This document shows, in pieces, positions 26,343 to 35,830 of a stretch of 64,000 nt of DNA (position 1 is the first letter of the stretch; each line of letters opens with the position of its first letter). This stretch comes from Geodermatophilus nigrescens (GTDB lineage: Bacteria > Actinomycetota > Actinomycetes > Mycobacteriales > Geodermatophilaceae). The position numbers and the translations under genes were made by a program. A model generated the notes under the pieces. The model searched no databases. It was not told where the DNA came from and worked only from the letters and a program-made list of their open reading frames with translations. The stretch spans positions 175,952 through 239,951 of the forward strand of contig NZ_FQVX01000005.1 in assembly GCF_900129495.1 (NCBI RefSeq), given 5' to 3'.

Positions 26343-29300
26343 TCAGGCGCGGGCGAGCCAGAAGCGGGAGCCGTCGGGCCCCTCGACGCCGGGGCCCTCG
26401 CCGGCCGCGCCGGCGTGCACCGCGGTGGCCAGCACCTCGCCGGCCAGCGCCTCGCCCTGCTCGGTGAGCGCCTCGGCCATCGGGCCCTCGGCGGTCCACC
26501 ACAGCGCGATCCGGTCGCTGACGGCCAGCCCGGCGTTCTTGCGGGCCTCCTGCACCAGCCGCACCGCCTCGCGCACCAGCCCGGCGCGCTCCAGTTCGGG
26601 GGTGAGCGTCAGGTCCAGCGCGACGGTGAGCCCGCCGGCGCTGGCCACGGTCCACCCCTCGCGCGGGGTCTCGGTGACCACGAGGTCGCCCTCGGCCAGC
26701 GGCACCGCCTCGCCGTCGACGTCGACGGTCGCCGTCCCGGCCCGGTAGGCGGCCACCAGGTCGGCGGCGTCGGCCGCGGCCACGGCCTTCGCCACCGCCT
26801 GCACCTGCTTGCCCAGCCGCCGGCCGACGGCGCGGAAGTCGACCTTCACGCTCACGTCGACGAGGTCACCGCCGACGGCGCCCAGCTCGGCGAGCTCGGC
26901 CACGTTGAGCTCGTCGGCCACCTCGGCCACCAGGTCCCGGGCCAGCGCCGACCAGCCGGGGGCGGCGACCAGCGCGCGGGCCAGCGGCTGGCGGGTGCGC
27001 ACCTTCGCCGAGGTGCGGGCCGCGCGGCCCAGCTCGACCAGCCGGCGCACCAGGTCCACCTGTGCGACCAGCTCGGGGTCGCGGGCGTCGGCGTCGACGG
27101 CCGGCCAGGACGCGAGGTGCACCGAGTCGGGGGCGTCGTCCCCGAGACCGGGGCGGACGACCCGCGTCCACACCTCGTCGGTGACGAACGGGCAGAACGG
27201 GGCCATCAGCCGGGTCAGCCCGTCGAGCACCTCGTGCAGCGTGGCCAGCGCCGCCGGGTCGCCGTCCCAGAAGCGGCGGCGCGAGCGACGGACGTACCAG
27301 TTGGACAGGTCGTCGACGAACGAGGCGAGCAGCCTGCCCGCGCCCTGGGTGTCGAAGGCCTCCAGCGCCGCGGTGACGCCCTCGGTGACGGCGGCCAGCT
27401 CCGCCAGCGCCCAGCGGTCGAGGAGCGAGCGCTCCGCCCGCGCCGGGGCGGGGGACGCGGCCGGATCCCAGCCGTTGGTCTCGGCGTAGAGGGTGAAGAA
27501 GCTCGCGGTGTTCCAGTAGGTCAGCAGGACCTTGCGGACCACCTCGGACAGCGTCTCGTGCCCGACCCGCCGCGCCGACCACGGCGAGCCGCCGGCGAGC
27601 ATGAACCAGCGGACGGCGTCGGCGCCGTGTCGGTCCATCAGCGGGATCGGCTCGAGGATGTTGCCCAGGTGCTTGCTCATCTTCCGGCCGTCCTCGGCCA
27701 GGATGTGGCCCAGGCACAGCACGTCCTCGTAGGAGTTCTTCCCGAACACGAGCGTGCCGACGGCCATGAGGGAGTAGAACCAGCCACGGGTCTGGTCGAT
27801 CGCCTCGCAGATGAACTGGGCCGGGTAGGCGGCCTCGAACTGCTCGTTGTTGCGGTGCGGCGCGCCCCACTGGGCGAAGGGCATCGAGCCGGAGTCGTAC
27901 CAGGCGTCGATGACCTGCGGCACCCGCCGGTAGGTGCCCTCCTCGCCGTCGAGGGTGAAGGTCACCTCGTCGATGAACGGGCGGTGCGGGTCGAGGTCGG
28001 CGAGGTCGCGCCCGGCCAGCTCCGAGAGCTCGGCGAGCGACCCGACGACGACCATCCGCGACGGGTCGGCGTCGTTGCGCCAGATCGGCAGCGGCGTGCC
28101 CCAGTAGCGGTCGCGGGACAGCGCCCAGTCGACGTTGTTGTTGAGCCAGTCGCCGTAGCGGCCCCACTGGATGGTCTCCGGGTGCCAGGACGTCTTCTCG
28201 TTCTCGGCGAGCAGCTGGTCCTTGACCGCGCTGGTGCGGATGTACCAGGACGGCTGCGCGTAGTACATGAGCGGCGTGTGGCAGCGCCAGCAGTGCGGGT
28301 AGCTGTGCTCGTAGCGCTGCTCGCGCCACAGCACCCCGCGGGACTGCAGGTCGACGACGAGTTCGTCGTCGGCGGCCTTGAAGAACCGCCCGCCCACCAG
28401 CGGCACCTCGCGCAGGAAGTGGCCCGAGGCGTCGATCGGGTTGACCACCGGCAGGCCGTAGCCGCGGCAGACGGCGAGGTCGTCGGCGCCGAACGCGGGG
28501 GACTGGTGCACCAGCCCGGTGCCGTCGTCGGTGGTGACGTAGTCGGCCAGGACGACGTAGTGCGCGTCCTCCCCCTCGGGGAAGTCGACCAGCTCGAACG
28601 GGCGCCGGTAGTGCGTGCGCTCCCACTCGCGGCCCTGCGTGCGGGCGAGCACCTCGACGTCGTCGAGGTCGCCGAAGACCGCGCCGAGCAGCGGCTCGGC
28701 GACGACGAGGGTGTCGTCCCCGCGCCGGGCGACGACGTAGGTCACGTCGGGGTTGACCGCGACGGCGGTGTTCGACGGCAGCGTCCACGGCGTCGTCGTC
28801 CAGACCAGCAGGTCGGCCCGGCCGGCCCACTCGCCGTCGGTGACCGGCAGCCGCACGTACACCGACGGGTCGGTGATCGACTCGTACCCCTGGGCGACCT
28901 CGTGGTCGGACAGTCCCGTGCCGCAGCGCGGGCAGTAGGGCGCCACGCGGTGGTCCTCGACGAGCAGCCCCTTGTCGAAGACCTGCTTGAGCGACCACCA
29001 GACGCTCTCGATGTAGGAGGGGTCCATCGTCCAGTAGGCGGTGGACATGTCGACCCAGTAGCCCATGCGGCGGGTCAGCGCGGAGAAGTCGCCGACGTGG
29101 CGCTCGACGGACTCCCGGCAGCGGGCGTTGAACTCCGCGATGCCGTAGCGCTCGATGTCGGGCTTGCCGGCGAACCCGAGCTCCTGCTCGACGGCGATCT
29201 CGACCGGCAGGCCGTGGCAGTCCCAGCCGGCGCGGCGGGGCACGTGCCAGCCCTGCATCGTCTTGAAGCGCGGGAAGACGTCCTTGAACGCGCGGGCCTC

Positions 29301-29486
29301 GATGTGGTGGGTGCCCGGGCGGCCGTTGGCGGTGGGCGGGCCCTCGTAGAACACCCACTGCGGCCGGCCCTCGGTGGCGGCCAGCGAGCGGGCGAAGACG
29401 TCGGCGTCCTCCCAGCGGCGCAGCACGTCCTGCTCCAGCGCGGGCAGGTCGACCTGGGGTGGCAGCGCACGGAAGACAGAACTCAC
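26343..29486 (-). CDS. ileS: isoleucyl-tRNA synthetase, type 2 (eukaryote-like)
   Basis: A 1047-residue class I synthetase that charges tRNA-Ile. It contains the catalytic domain, the CP1 editing domain and the anticodon-binding region. The first signature is not HxGH but GTHH (58-61, in PTANGRPGTHHIEARAF); KMSKH is at 602-606. Length and the ARAFKDVFPRF block mark the type 2 enzyme, a class known for mupirocin resistance. Zinc-type Cys pairs appear in YCPRCGTGLS and HCWRCHTPL. The 95-bp gap upstream is too short for the actinobacterial ileS T-box. GTG 29486 is the start. Confidence 0.95.
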   Translation of the reverse strand: MSSVFRALPPQVDLPALEQDVLRRWEDADVFARSLAATEGRPQWVFYEGPPTANGRPGTHHIEARAFKDVFPRFKTMQGWHVPRRAGWDCHGLPVEIAVEQELGFAGKPDIERYGIAEFNARCRESVERHVGDFSALTRRMGYWVDMSTAYWTMDPSYIESVWWSLKQVFDKGLLVEDHRVAPYCPRCGTGLSDHEVAQGYESITDPSVYVRLPVTDGEWAGRADLLVWTTTPWTLPSNTAVAVNPDVTYVVARRGDDTLVVAEPLLGAVFGDLDDVEVLARTQGREWERTHYRRPFELVDFPEGEDAHYVVLADYVTTDDGTGLVHQSPAFGADDLAVCRGYGLPVVNPIDASGHFLREVPLVGGRFFKAADDELVVDLQSRGVLWREQRYEHSYPHCWRCHTPLMYYAQPSWYIRTSAVKDQLLAENEKTSWHPETIQWGRYGDWLNNNVDWALSRDRYWGTPLPIWRNDADPSRMVVVGSLAELSELAGRDLADLDPHRPFIDEVTFTLDGEEGTYRRVPQVIDAWYDSGSMPFAQWGAPHRNNEQFEAAYPAQFICEAIDQTRGWFYSLMAVGTLVFGKNSYEDVLCLGHILAEDGRKMSKHLGNILEPIPLMDRHGADAVRWFMLAGGSPWSARRVGHETLSEVVRKVLLTYWNTASFFTLYAETNGWDPAASPAPARAERSLLDRWALAELAAVTEGVTAALEAFDTQGAGRLLASFVDDLSNWYVRRSRRRFWDGDPAALATLHEVLDGLTRLMAPFCPFVTDEVWTRVVRPGLGDDAPDSVHLASWPAVDADARDPELVAQVDLVRRLVELGRAARTSAKVRTRQPLARALVAAPGWSALARDLVAEVADELNVAELAELGAVGGDLVDVSVKVDFRAVGRRLGKQVQAVAKAVAAADAADLVAAYRAGTATVDVDGEAVPLAEGDLVVTETPREGWTVASAGGLTVALDLTLTPELERAGLVREAVRLVQEARKNAGLAVSDRIALWWTAEGPMAEALTEQGEALAGEVLATAVHAGAAGEGPGVEGPDGSRFWLARA

Positions 29487-29581
29487 ACGCCCATTGTCCC
29501 CGAGCCGTCGAGCGCGATCCGGCGGGGCAACGGCCGCGACACCTGGGTACGGGACACTGCCCGCGTGATCGGGGGCGGGCG

Positions 29582-31093
29582 GTGAACACCACGGTCACCG
29601 TCGCCCTGGCCGTCGGCGCGCTGGTGGTGCTGGTGGCCGCCGTCGCCCTGCGCGTGGCCGACCGCCTCGGGCTGCCCAGCCTGCTGCTCTACCTGGCGCT
29701 CGGGGTGGCGCTGGGGGAGAGCGGGCTGGGCATCCAGTTCGAGGACGTCGCCCTCACCCAGACCCTCGGCGTCGCCGCGCTCGTCGTCATCCTCGCCGAG
29801 GGCGGGCTGACCACCCGCTGGGCCGACGTCCGGCGGGCGGTGGGCCCGGGGCTGGCGCTGTCGACGGTCGGCGTCGTGGTCAGCATCGCCACGACCGCGG
29901 CGATCGCCGTGTGGCTGCTCGGCCTGGACTGGCCCTTCGCCCTGCTGCTGGGCGCCGTCGTCAGCTCCACCGACGCCGCCGCGGTGTTCGCGACGCTGCG
30001 CCGGCTGCCGCTGCCGCGGCGGATGGTGGCGGCCCTGGAGGTCGAGTCCGGCCTCAACGACGCCCCGGTCATCCTGCTCGTCGCAGTGCTGTCGGACGTC
30101 CTCACCGGCGGCGAGACCGACGCCTGGTGGCTGACCGCGGTGGTGGTGCTGGCCGAGCTCGCGGGCGGCGCGGTCCTCGGGCTGGTCCTCGGCGCGGCCG
30201 GCGCGTGGCTGCTGCGCCGATCGGCGCTGCCGCTGTCGGGGTTCTACCCGCTGGCCACCCTGGCGCTGTGCGTGCTGGCGTTCGCCTCGGCGTCGCTGCT
30301 GCACGCCTCGGGCTTCGTCGCCGTCTACCTGTGCGGGCTGGTGCTCGGCAACGCCGCGCTGCCGCACCGCTCGGTGACGATCGGGTTCGCCGAGGGCATG
30401 GCGTCGCTCGCCCAGATCGGGCTGTTCGTGCTGCTCGGTCTGCTCGTCTCGCCGGGCCGGCTGCCCGACGCGATCGGCCCGGCGCTGCTGGTCGGCGGGG
30501 CGCTGCTGCTGGTCGCCCGGCCGCTGTCGGTGGCGGCCAGCCTGGTCTGGTTCCGCATGCCGTGGGCGCAGCAGGCCTTCGTGTCCTGGGCCGGACTGCG
30601 GGGCGCGGTGCCCATCGTGCTGGCCACCTTCCCGCTCACCGCGGGCGTCCCCCGGGCGACCACGGTGTTCGACACCGTCTTCGTGCTGGTCGTCGTCTTC
30701 ACGCTGGTGCAGGGCTCGTCGCTGCCGTGGGTGGCTCGCCGGCTGGGCATCGCCGCGCCGCTGACCCCGCGCGAGATCGAGGTGGAGTCCGCGCCGCTGG
30801 AGGAGCTCGACGCCGAGCTCATGCAGCTGCGGGTGCCGGCGGGCTCCCGGCTGCACGGCGTCTACCTGCCCGAGCTGCGGCTGCCCGAGGACGCCGCCGT
30901 CGTGCTCATCGTCCGCGACGGTCGGTCGTTCGTGCCCGACGAGACCACCCGCCTCATGCGCGGCGACCAGGCGCTGCTGGTGTCCGCCCGGGCGTCCCGC
31001 GCCGAGGCCGAGCGGCGGCTGCGGGCGGTCAGCCGGGCGGGCCGGCTGGCGAGCTGGCGCGGCGAGCAGGGCGCCGCCGGCGAGGCCGACTGA
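29582..31093 (+). CDS. monovalent cation/proton antiporter (NhaP2/CvrA-like) with RCK_C domain
   Basis: A 503-residue protein: about twelve membrane segments of the CPA1 type, then a cytosolic TrkA-C-like domain (about 405-480, PLEELDAELMQLRVPAGS onwards) that senses ligand. Transport-site features appear in SSTDAAAVFATLR and ESGLNDAP. The family exports K+ or Na+ in exchange for protons. It is divergent from ileS, with 95 bp between the starts. GTG 29582 is chosen; an open frame upstream runs into the ileS leader and has no membrane signature. Confidence 0.85.
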   Translation: MNTTVTVALAVGALVVLVAAVALRVADRLGLPSLLLYLALGVALGESGLGIQFEDVALTQTLGVAALVVILAEGGLTTRWADVRRAVGPGLALSTVGVVVSIATTAAIAVWLLGLDWPFALLLGAVVSSTDAAAVFATLRRLPLPRRMVAALEVESGLNDAPVILLVAVLSDVLTGGETDAWWLTAVVVLAELAGGAVLGLVLGAAGAWLLRRSALPLSGFYPLATLALCVLAFASASLLHASGFVAVYLCGLVLGNAALPHRSVTIGFAEGMASLAQIGLFVLLGLLVSPGRLPDAIGPALLVGGALLLVARPLSVAASLVWFRMPWAQQAFVSWAGLRGAVPIVLATFPLTAGVPRATTVFDTVFVLVVVFTLVQGSSLPWVARRLGIAAPLTPREIEVESAPLEELDAELMQLRVPAGSRLHGVYLPELRLPEDAAVVLIVRDGRSFVPDETTRLMRGDQALLVSARASRAEAERRLRAVSRAGRLASWRGEQGAAGEAD

Positions 31094-31122
31094 CGCTCAC
31101 CGGGCGCCACGCCCGGACGACG

Positions 31123-31169
31123 ACACGGCAGAGGCCCCCTCGCCGGAGCGGAGGGGGCCTCTGCCGTGT
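31123..31169. terminator. bidirectional terminator between the antiporter and mqo
   Basis: A perfect 19-bp stem (31123-31141 with 31151-31169) with a 9-base loop lies between converging genes. A second small dyad follows at about 31170-31190. Confidence 0.85.
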
Positions 31170-31197
31170 GCCCGTGCCGGTGCGGGCACGGCGGCGG

Positions 31198-32691
31198 TCA
31201 GCCGTTGAGCTCGAGGGTCTGCATCGTGTCCGCGCGGACGGCGGCGAGCAGGCCGGGGTCGGCGGACAGGTCGCGCCCGTAGGACGGGATCGCCTCCTCC
31301 AGCGCCGCCCGGTTCGCCGCGACCCGCTCGGGGAACGCGCGCTGGACCAGCGTGAGCATCGCCGAGACCGCCGTCGAGGCACCCGGGGAGGCGCCCAGCA
31401 GGCCGGCGATCGTGCCGTCGCCGCCCACGATGAGCTCGGTGCCGAACTGCAGCACGCCCTTGCCGCTCGTCGGGTCGCGCTTGATGACCTGCACCCGCTG
31501 CCCGGCGGTGATCATCTCCCAGTCGGCCTGCTCGGCCAGCGGGACGAACTCCAGCAGCGTGCGGTGCCGGGCGCCGCGCGACTGCAGCAGCTCGGTGACC
31601 AGGTACTTCGTCAGCGCCATCTCGGTGCGGGCGACGCCGAGCATCGAGGAGAGGTTGTTCGGCTTGACCGACAGCGGCAGGTCGAACATCGAGCCGGCCT
31701 TGAGGAACTTCGGCGAGAAGCCGGCGTAGGGGCCGAACAGCAGCGAGTACTCGCCGTCGACCAGGCGCAGGTCCAGGTGCGGCACCGACATCGGCGGCGC
31801 GCCGACGGCGGCCTGGCCGTAGACCTTGGCCTGGTGGCGGGTGACCAGCTCGGGGGAGCGGGTGCGCAGGAACAGGCCGCTGACCGGGAAGCCGCCGAAC
31901 CCGCGGATCTCGGGGATCGCGGCCCGCTGGAGCAGCGGCAGCGCGCCACCGCCGGCGCCGACGAAGACGAACCGGGTGCGCACCGAGCGCTCCTCGCCGG
32001 ACCGCTTGTCGGTGACGGTGACCTTCCACCGGCCGTCGTCGAGCTTCTCCAGGCCCGAGACGCGCTGGCCGGTGTGCACCTGCACGCCGCGGCCCTCGGC
32101 CTGGGTGAGCAGCAGCCGGGTGAGCTCGCCGAAGTTGACGTCGGTGCCGGCGACCGAGCGGGTCGCGGCGACCACCTGCGCCGGGTCGCGGCCGTCCATC
32201 ACCAGTGGCACCCAGTCGCGCAGCTCGGCGTGGCCGTCGGTGTACTCGAGGCCCGCGAACAGCGGCTCGGCCGACAGCGCCTGGTGGCGGGCGCGCATGT
32301 AGCGGCGGCCGTCCTCGCCGGTCACGAAGCTGACGTGCGGGACCGGGGAGATGAAGTCCTTGGGCGAGCCGGTCAGGCCCGTGCGCACCAGGTGCGACCA
32401 GAACTGCCGGGACACCATGAACTGCTCGTTGATGGTGCGGGCCTTGGTCGTGTCGACCCGGCCGTCGGCCCCGGCGGGCGTGTAGTTGAGCTCGCACAGC
32501 GCCGCGTGGCCGGTGCCGGCGTTGTTCCAGGCGTCCGAGCTCTCGCCGGCGACCGCGTCCGCGGACTCGAAGACGGTGATGCTCCACTCCGGCGCGACGA
32601 CGCCGAGCAGCGACGCGAGGGTCGCGCTCATGATGCCGCCGCCGACGAGGACTACGTCAGGGTCGGTTGCTGAACCGAGGTCGGGGGACAC
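31198..32691 (-). CDS. mqo: malate:quinone oxidoreductase
   Basis: A 497-residue FAD enzyme at the inner membrane face that oxidises malate to oxaloacetate and passes electrons to menaquinone. The FAD loop is DVVLVGGGIMSATLASLLG, and the Mqo blocks SSDAWNNAGTGHAALCELNYTP (in two parts) and QFGTELIVGGDGTIAGLLGASPGAS are present. Length is normal. GTG 32691 has an AGGAAGG-like site upstream. A 14-bp palindrome (32729-32742) upstream could be an operator. Confidence 0.92.
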   Translation of the reverse strand: MSPDLGSATDPDVVLVGGGIMSATLASLLGVVAPEWSITVFESADAVAGESSDAWNNAGTGHAALCELNYTPAGADGRVDTTKARTINEQFMVSRQFWSHLVRTGLTGSPKDFISPVPHVSFVTGEDGRRYMRARHQALSAEPLFAGLEYTDGHAELRDWVPLVMDGRDPAQVVAATRSVAGTDVNFGELTRLLLTQAEGRGVQVHTGQRVSGLEKLDDGRWKVTVTDKRSGEERSVRTRFVFVGAGGGALPLLQRAAIPEIRGFGGFPVSGLFLRTRSPELVTRHQAKVYGQAAVGAPPMSVPHLDLRLVDGEYSLLFGPYAGFSPKFLKAGSMFDLPLSVKPNNLSSMLGVARTEMALTKYLVTELLQSRGARHRTLLEFVPLAEQADWEMITAGQRVQVIKRDPTSGKGVLQFGTELIVGGDGTIAGLLGASPGASTAVSAMLTLVQRAFPERVAANRAALEEAIPSYGRDLSADPGLLAAVRADTMQTLELNG

Positions 32692-32929
32692 GACTGCCTT
32701 CCTGCCGGGGGACGTGCGCCACCTCCGACGATCGGCCGATCGGCGCGCGGAGACGTCATCGGCGGGGTGTGAGATTCGTCTACCCCAGCATGAGCTCCGT
32801 CACCCGGTGGGACCGGTACCGGTCCGGAGCGCATCCCCGGGGGCCGCGCGGCGGCCCGGGAGGCGGGGTCCCGCCGACTATCGTCGGGCCCGTCGGGCGG
32901 CCCGCGCCCGGCCCGACCGAGGAGCCCCG
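32692..32929. promoter_or_regulatory. divergent control region of mqo and lspA
   Basis: It holds a perfect 14-bp palindrome CGATCGGCCGATCG (32729-32742), a perfect 16-bp palindrome GGACCGGTACCGGTCC (32810-32825) and the -10 hexamer TATCGT (32879-32884) for lspA. GAGGAG at 32919-32924 is the lspA ribosome binding site. Confidence 0.55.
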
Positions 32930-33499
32930 CTGAGCGAGCAGCCCGAGGACGCCGCCCGAGCGACGCCGGCCCGCCGGCCGCGCACGCGGCTGCTGCTGAC
33001 CCTCGCGGCGCTGCTGTTCCTCGCCGACCTCGCCACCAAGCTGCTCGTCGTCGCCACGATCGACCGCGGCGAGAACATCCGGCTGCTCGGCGGGCTGGTC
33101 TACCTCACCCACGCCCGCAACACCGGCGCCGCGTTCTCCTTCGCCGAGGGCTTCACCGTCGTCTTCACGCTCATCGCCGTCGTGGTGGCCGTGGTGATCG
33201 TCCGGGCGGCGCGGCGGCTGTTCTCCACCGCGTGGGCCGTGGCGCTGGGCCTGGTGCTCGGCGGGGCGCTGGGCAACCTCGTGGACCGCGTCTTCCGCGA
33301 CCCCGGCTTCCTCCGCGGCGGCGTCGTCGACTTCGTGTCGGTGTTCGCGCCGAACGGGGAGTTCTACCCGATCTTCAACGTCGCCGACTCGGGCATCGTC
33401 GTCGGCGGCCTGCTCGGGGCCTACCTGGCGCTGCGCGGCGTGGAGTTCGACGGCACCCGCAGCCGCGACCGCGGCGACGGCGCGGTCACGTCCTCCTGA
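32930..33499 (+). CDS. lspA: lipoprotein signal peptidase, probable CTG start
   Basis: A 189-residue aspartic membrane protease that cleaves prolipoprotein signal peptides. Four membrane helices and the catalytic aspartates in [11 protein letters not shown] and [11 protein letters not shown] are present. No ATG, GTG or TTG lies at a sensible position: the -10 TATCGT (32879-32884) puts the transcript start near 32891, and GAGGAG is followed after 6 bases by CTG AGC GAG CAG. CTG 32930 therefore fits best. GTG near 32809 would lie before the transcript and add about 40 residues. Confidence 0.88.
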   Translation: MSEQPEDAARATPARRPRTRLLLTLAALLFLADLATKLLVVATIDRGENIRLLGGLVYLTHARNTGAAFSFAEGFTVVFTLIAVVVAVVIVRAARRLFSTAWAVALGLVLGGALGNLVDRVFRDPGFLRGGVVDFVSVFAPNGEFYPIFNVADSGIVVGGLLGAYLALRGVEFDGTRSRDRGDGAVTSS

Positions 33500-33501
33500 G
33501 C

Positions 33502-33555
33502 GGCCCGCTCCCGGGCACCGCCCCGAGCCTGCGAGGCAGAGGGAGGAGGGGGTCC
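33502..33555 (-). repeat. hairpin repeat copy R3, minus orientation, degenerate
   Basis: On the minus strand this segment starts GGACCCCCTC and shares the 19-base core CCTCGCAGGCTCGGGGCGG exactly with the copy after mraY, but the outer arms no longer match each other. An overlapping 11-bp hairpin CAGAGGGAGGA/TCCTCCCTCTG (33537-33563) has taken over. It lies between lspA and rluD. Confidence 0.6.
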
Positions 33556-33576
33556 TCCCTCTGTCACGATGGACCG

Positions 33577-34512
33577 GTGAGCGCTCCCGGGCTGCACCGT
33601 GCCCTCCCGGTGCCCGACGGACTCGAGGGCCAGCGCGTCGACCAGGGCCTGGCCCGGCTGTTCGGCCTGTCCCGCGCCGCCGCCGCCGACCTCGCCGACG
33701 CCGAGCGGGTGTGGGTCGACGGCCGCGTCCGCGGCAAGGGCGACCGGCTCACCGGCGGCAGCTGGCTGGAGGTCGAGCTGCCCCCGCCCCCGGGCGAGGC
33801 GCCGCCGCCGGAGCCCGTGCCCGGCCTGACCGTCGTCCACGACGACGACGACGTCGTGGTCGTCGACAAGCCCGTCGGCGTCGCCGCGCACCCGAGCCCC
33901 GGCTGGGACGGGCCCACCGTCTCCGGGGGCCTGGCCGCCGCCGGCTACCGCATCTCCACCTCCGGCGCGGCCGAGCGGCAGGGCATCGTGCACCGCCTGG
34001 ACGCCGCGACGACGGGGCTCATGGTCGTCGCCAAGAGCGAGCGGGCCTACACGCTGCTCAAGGCGGCGTTCAAGGAGCGCACGGTCGACAAGGGCTACCA
34101 CGCACTGGTGCAGGGCCACCCCGACCCCTCGCGCGGCACGATCGACGCCCCGATCGACCGGCACCCCCGCTCGGACTGGAAGTTCGCGGTGGTGAGCGGC
34201 GGGCGCCCGTCGGTCACCCACTACGAGGTCATCGAGGCGTTCGCGGCGGCCAGCCTGGTCGACATCCACCTGGAGACCGGCCGCACCCACCAGATCCGCG
34301 TGCACTTCTCGGCGCTGCGCCACCCCTGCGTCGGCGACGCCACCTACGGCGCCGACCCGACGCTGGCCGCCCGGCTGGGCGTCTCGCGGCAGTGGCTGCA
34401 CGCCGTCCGGCTCGGCTTCGCCCACCCCGCCGACGGCCGTTGGGTCGAGTTCACCAGCGACTACCCGGCCGACCTCGCCGGCGCCCTGGCGATCCTGCGC
34501 GCCGAGTCCTGA
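33577..34512 (+). CDS. RluD/RluA family 23S rRNA pseudouridine synthase
   Basis: A 311-residue protein with an N-terminal S4 RNA-binding domain (about 15-70) and a pseudouridine synthase domain. The catalytic aspartate is Asp142 in [34 protein letters not shown] is the second family block. The family makes pseudouridines in 23S rRNA, usually in helix 69. CACGAT lies 6 bases before GTG 33577, so it may be leaderless. The lspA-rluD pairing is common in actinobacteria. Confidence 0.92.
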   Translation: MSAPGLHRALPVPDGLEGQRVDQGLARLFGLSRAAAADLADAERVWVDGRVRGKGDRLTGGSWLEVELPPPPGEAPPPEPVPGLTVVHDDDDVVVVDKPVGVAAHPSPGWDGPTVSGGLAAAGYRISTSGAAERQGIVHRLDAATTGLMVVAKSERAYTLLKAAFKERTVDKGYHALVQGHPDPSRGTIDAPIDRHPRSDWKFAVVSGGRPSVTHYEVIEAFAAASLVDIHLETGRTHQIRVHFSALRHPCVGDATYGADPTLAARLGVSRQWLHAVRLGFAHPADGRWVEFTSDYPADLAGALAILRAES

Positions 34513-34556
34513 GGGCCGCCCGCCCGCCGTGACCGTGCACCCGTGACCACCCAGCC

Positions 34557-35390
34557 GTGACCGACCTGCCCGCCTCCCTCGCCGACTTCGGCCCGGCCGC
34601 GCTGTCGGCCGTCGTCGTCGCCGGCTACCTGGTGGCGGGCGAGCCGGTGGTCGGGCACGTGCTGCACCGCCGGTTCGAGGGCCGGCTGCGCACCGACCCG
34701 GCGGCGCGCCGGTCGTTCTACCTGCGGCTGCTGGTCCTCGAGTGGGGGCTGGCGCTGCTCGCCCTGGTCCTGTGGCTGTCCACCCCGGGGGTCGACGCCG
34801 CCGCCGTCGGGCTGGCCTGGCCCTCCGGGCTGCCGGGCCCGGTCACGGGGGCGGCGACCCTGCTGGTCCTGCTGCTCTCGCTGGCCTCGGTGCGGGCGCT
34901 GCGCTCCGGCGCGCTCGCCCGGGCCGCGGAGCCGCGGCCGGGCACCTCCCCGCCCACCCGGGGGCGGCACGCCGAGCCCGCCGGGCACGCCACGCTCGCG
35001 CTGCTGCCGCGCTCGCCCGCCGAACGCCGGCTGTTCTCCGTGGTCGGCGTGACGGCGGGGGTGTGCGAGGAGTGGCTCTACCGCGGCTTCTTCCTCGCGG
35101 TGGTGGCCGCGGTCGCGGGCGACGTGCCGCAGGTCGTGCTGGTGGCCGTCGGCGCGCTGGCCTTCGGGCTGGCGCACGCCTACCAGGGCCTGCCCGGCGT
35201 GGTGCTCACCGGCGTCCTCGGGGCGGTGTTCGCGGGCCTCTACCTGGAGACCGGGTCGCTGCTGCTGCCGGTGCTGCTGCACGCCGCCGTCGACCTGCGC
35301 TTCCTGCTGGTGCCCGAGTCGGCGCTGCCGGGCGGCCCGCCGCTGCCCGGGACGCGCCGCGGCCGGCCGGCCGGGGGAGCGCCCGCGTGA
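34557..35390 (+). CDS. CPBP family intramembrane glutamic endopeptidase
   Basis: A 277-residue membrane protein with about seven helices. The CPBP/Abi motif 1 is CEEWLYRGFF, motif 2 lies in FGLAHAYQG and motif 3 in LLHAAVDL; the EExxxR and H residues form the active site of Rce1-type proteases. Substrates of bacterial CPBP proteins are largely unknown. GTG 34557 is chosen by frame; no strong ribosome binding site is seen. The stop overlaps the GNAT start by four bases. Confidence 0.85.
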   Translation: MTDLPASLADFGPAALSAVVVAGYLVAGEPVVGHVLHRRFEGRLRTDPAARRSFYLRLLVLEWGLALLALVLWLSTPGVDAAAVGLAWPSGLPGPVTGAATLLVLLLSLASVRALRSGALARAAEPRPGTSPPTRGRHAEPAGHATLALLPRSPAERRLFSVVGVTAGVCEEWLYRGFFLAVVAAVAGDVPQVVLVAVGALAFGLAHAYQGLPGVVLTGVLGAVFAGLYLETGSLLLPVLLHAAVDLRFLLVPESALPGGPPLPGTRRGRPAGGAPA

Positions 35391-35830
35391 GCCGGCCGAC
35401 CGCGGCGGTGGCGACGGCGGCCGACTGGCCCGAGGTGGTGGCGCTGCGCACCCGGGTCTTCGTCGAGGAGCAGGGCGTGCCGCCGGAGATCGAGCAGGAC
35501 GCCGCCGACGCCACCGCGGTGCACGCCGTCGCGCGGGACGGCGCCGGGCGGGTGGTGGCCACCGGGCGGCTGCTCGAGCGCGGCGGGCGGGCGGTGATCG
35601 GCCGGATGGCGGTCGACGCCGGCGTGCGCGGCGGCGGGTACGGCGCGGCGGTGCTCGGCGTGCTGCACCGCGAGGCGCGGGCGCGGGGCCTGACCGAGGT
35701 GGAGCTGCACGCGCAGGTCTCCGCGCGCGGCTTCTACGAGCGGGCCGGCTACACCGCGGTGGGCGGCGAGTACGAGGAGGCCGGGATCGTGCACGTGACG
35801 ATGCGGCGCGCGCTGGAGCAGCTCCTGTGA
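35387..35830 (+). CDS. GNAT family N-acetyltransferase (ElaA-like)
   Basis: A 147-residue GNAT protein. LRTRVFVEEQGVPPEIEQD is the typical N-terminus of the ElaA-like group, the acetyl-CoA loop reads VRGGGYGAAVLGVL and AQVSARGFYERAGYTAVG is the last beta-strand region. Substrate unknown. It is translationally coupled to the CPBP protease gene (GTG 35387 inside the previous stop). Confidence 0.88.
   Translation: MSRPTAAVATAADWPEVVALRTRVFVEEQGVPPEIEQDAADATAVHAVARDGAGRVVATGRLLERGGRAVIGRMAVDAGVRGGGYGAAVLGVLHREARARGLTEVELHAQVSARGFYERAGYTAVGGEYEEAGIVHVTMRRALEQLL

Noticed and set aside
29487..29581. A T-box riboswitch for ileS
   Set aside because: Actinobacterial ileS T-boxes need roughly 150 bases or more of leader. 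Only 95 bases separate ileS from the divergent antiporter gene, and no TGG-bearing antisequestrator was found.
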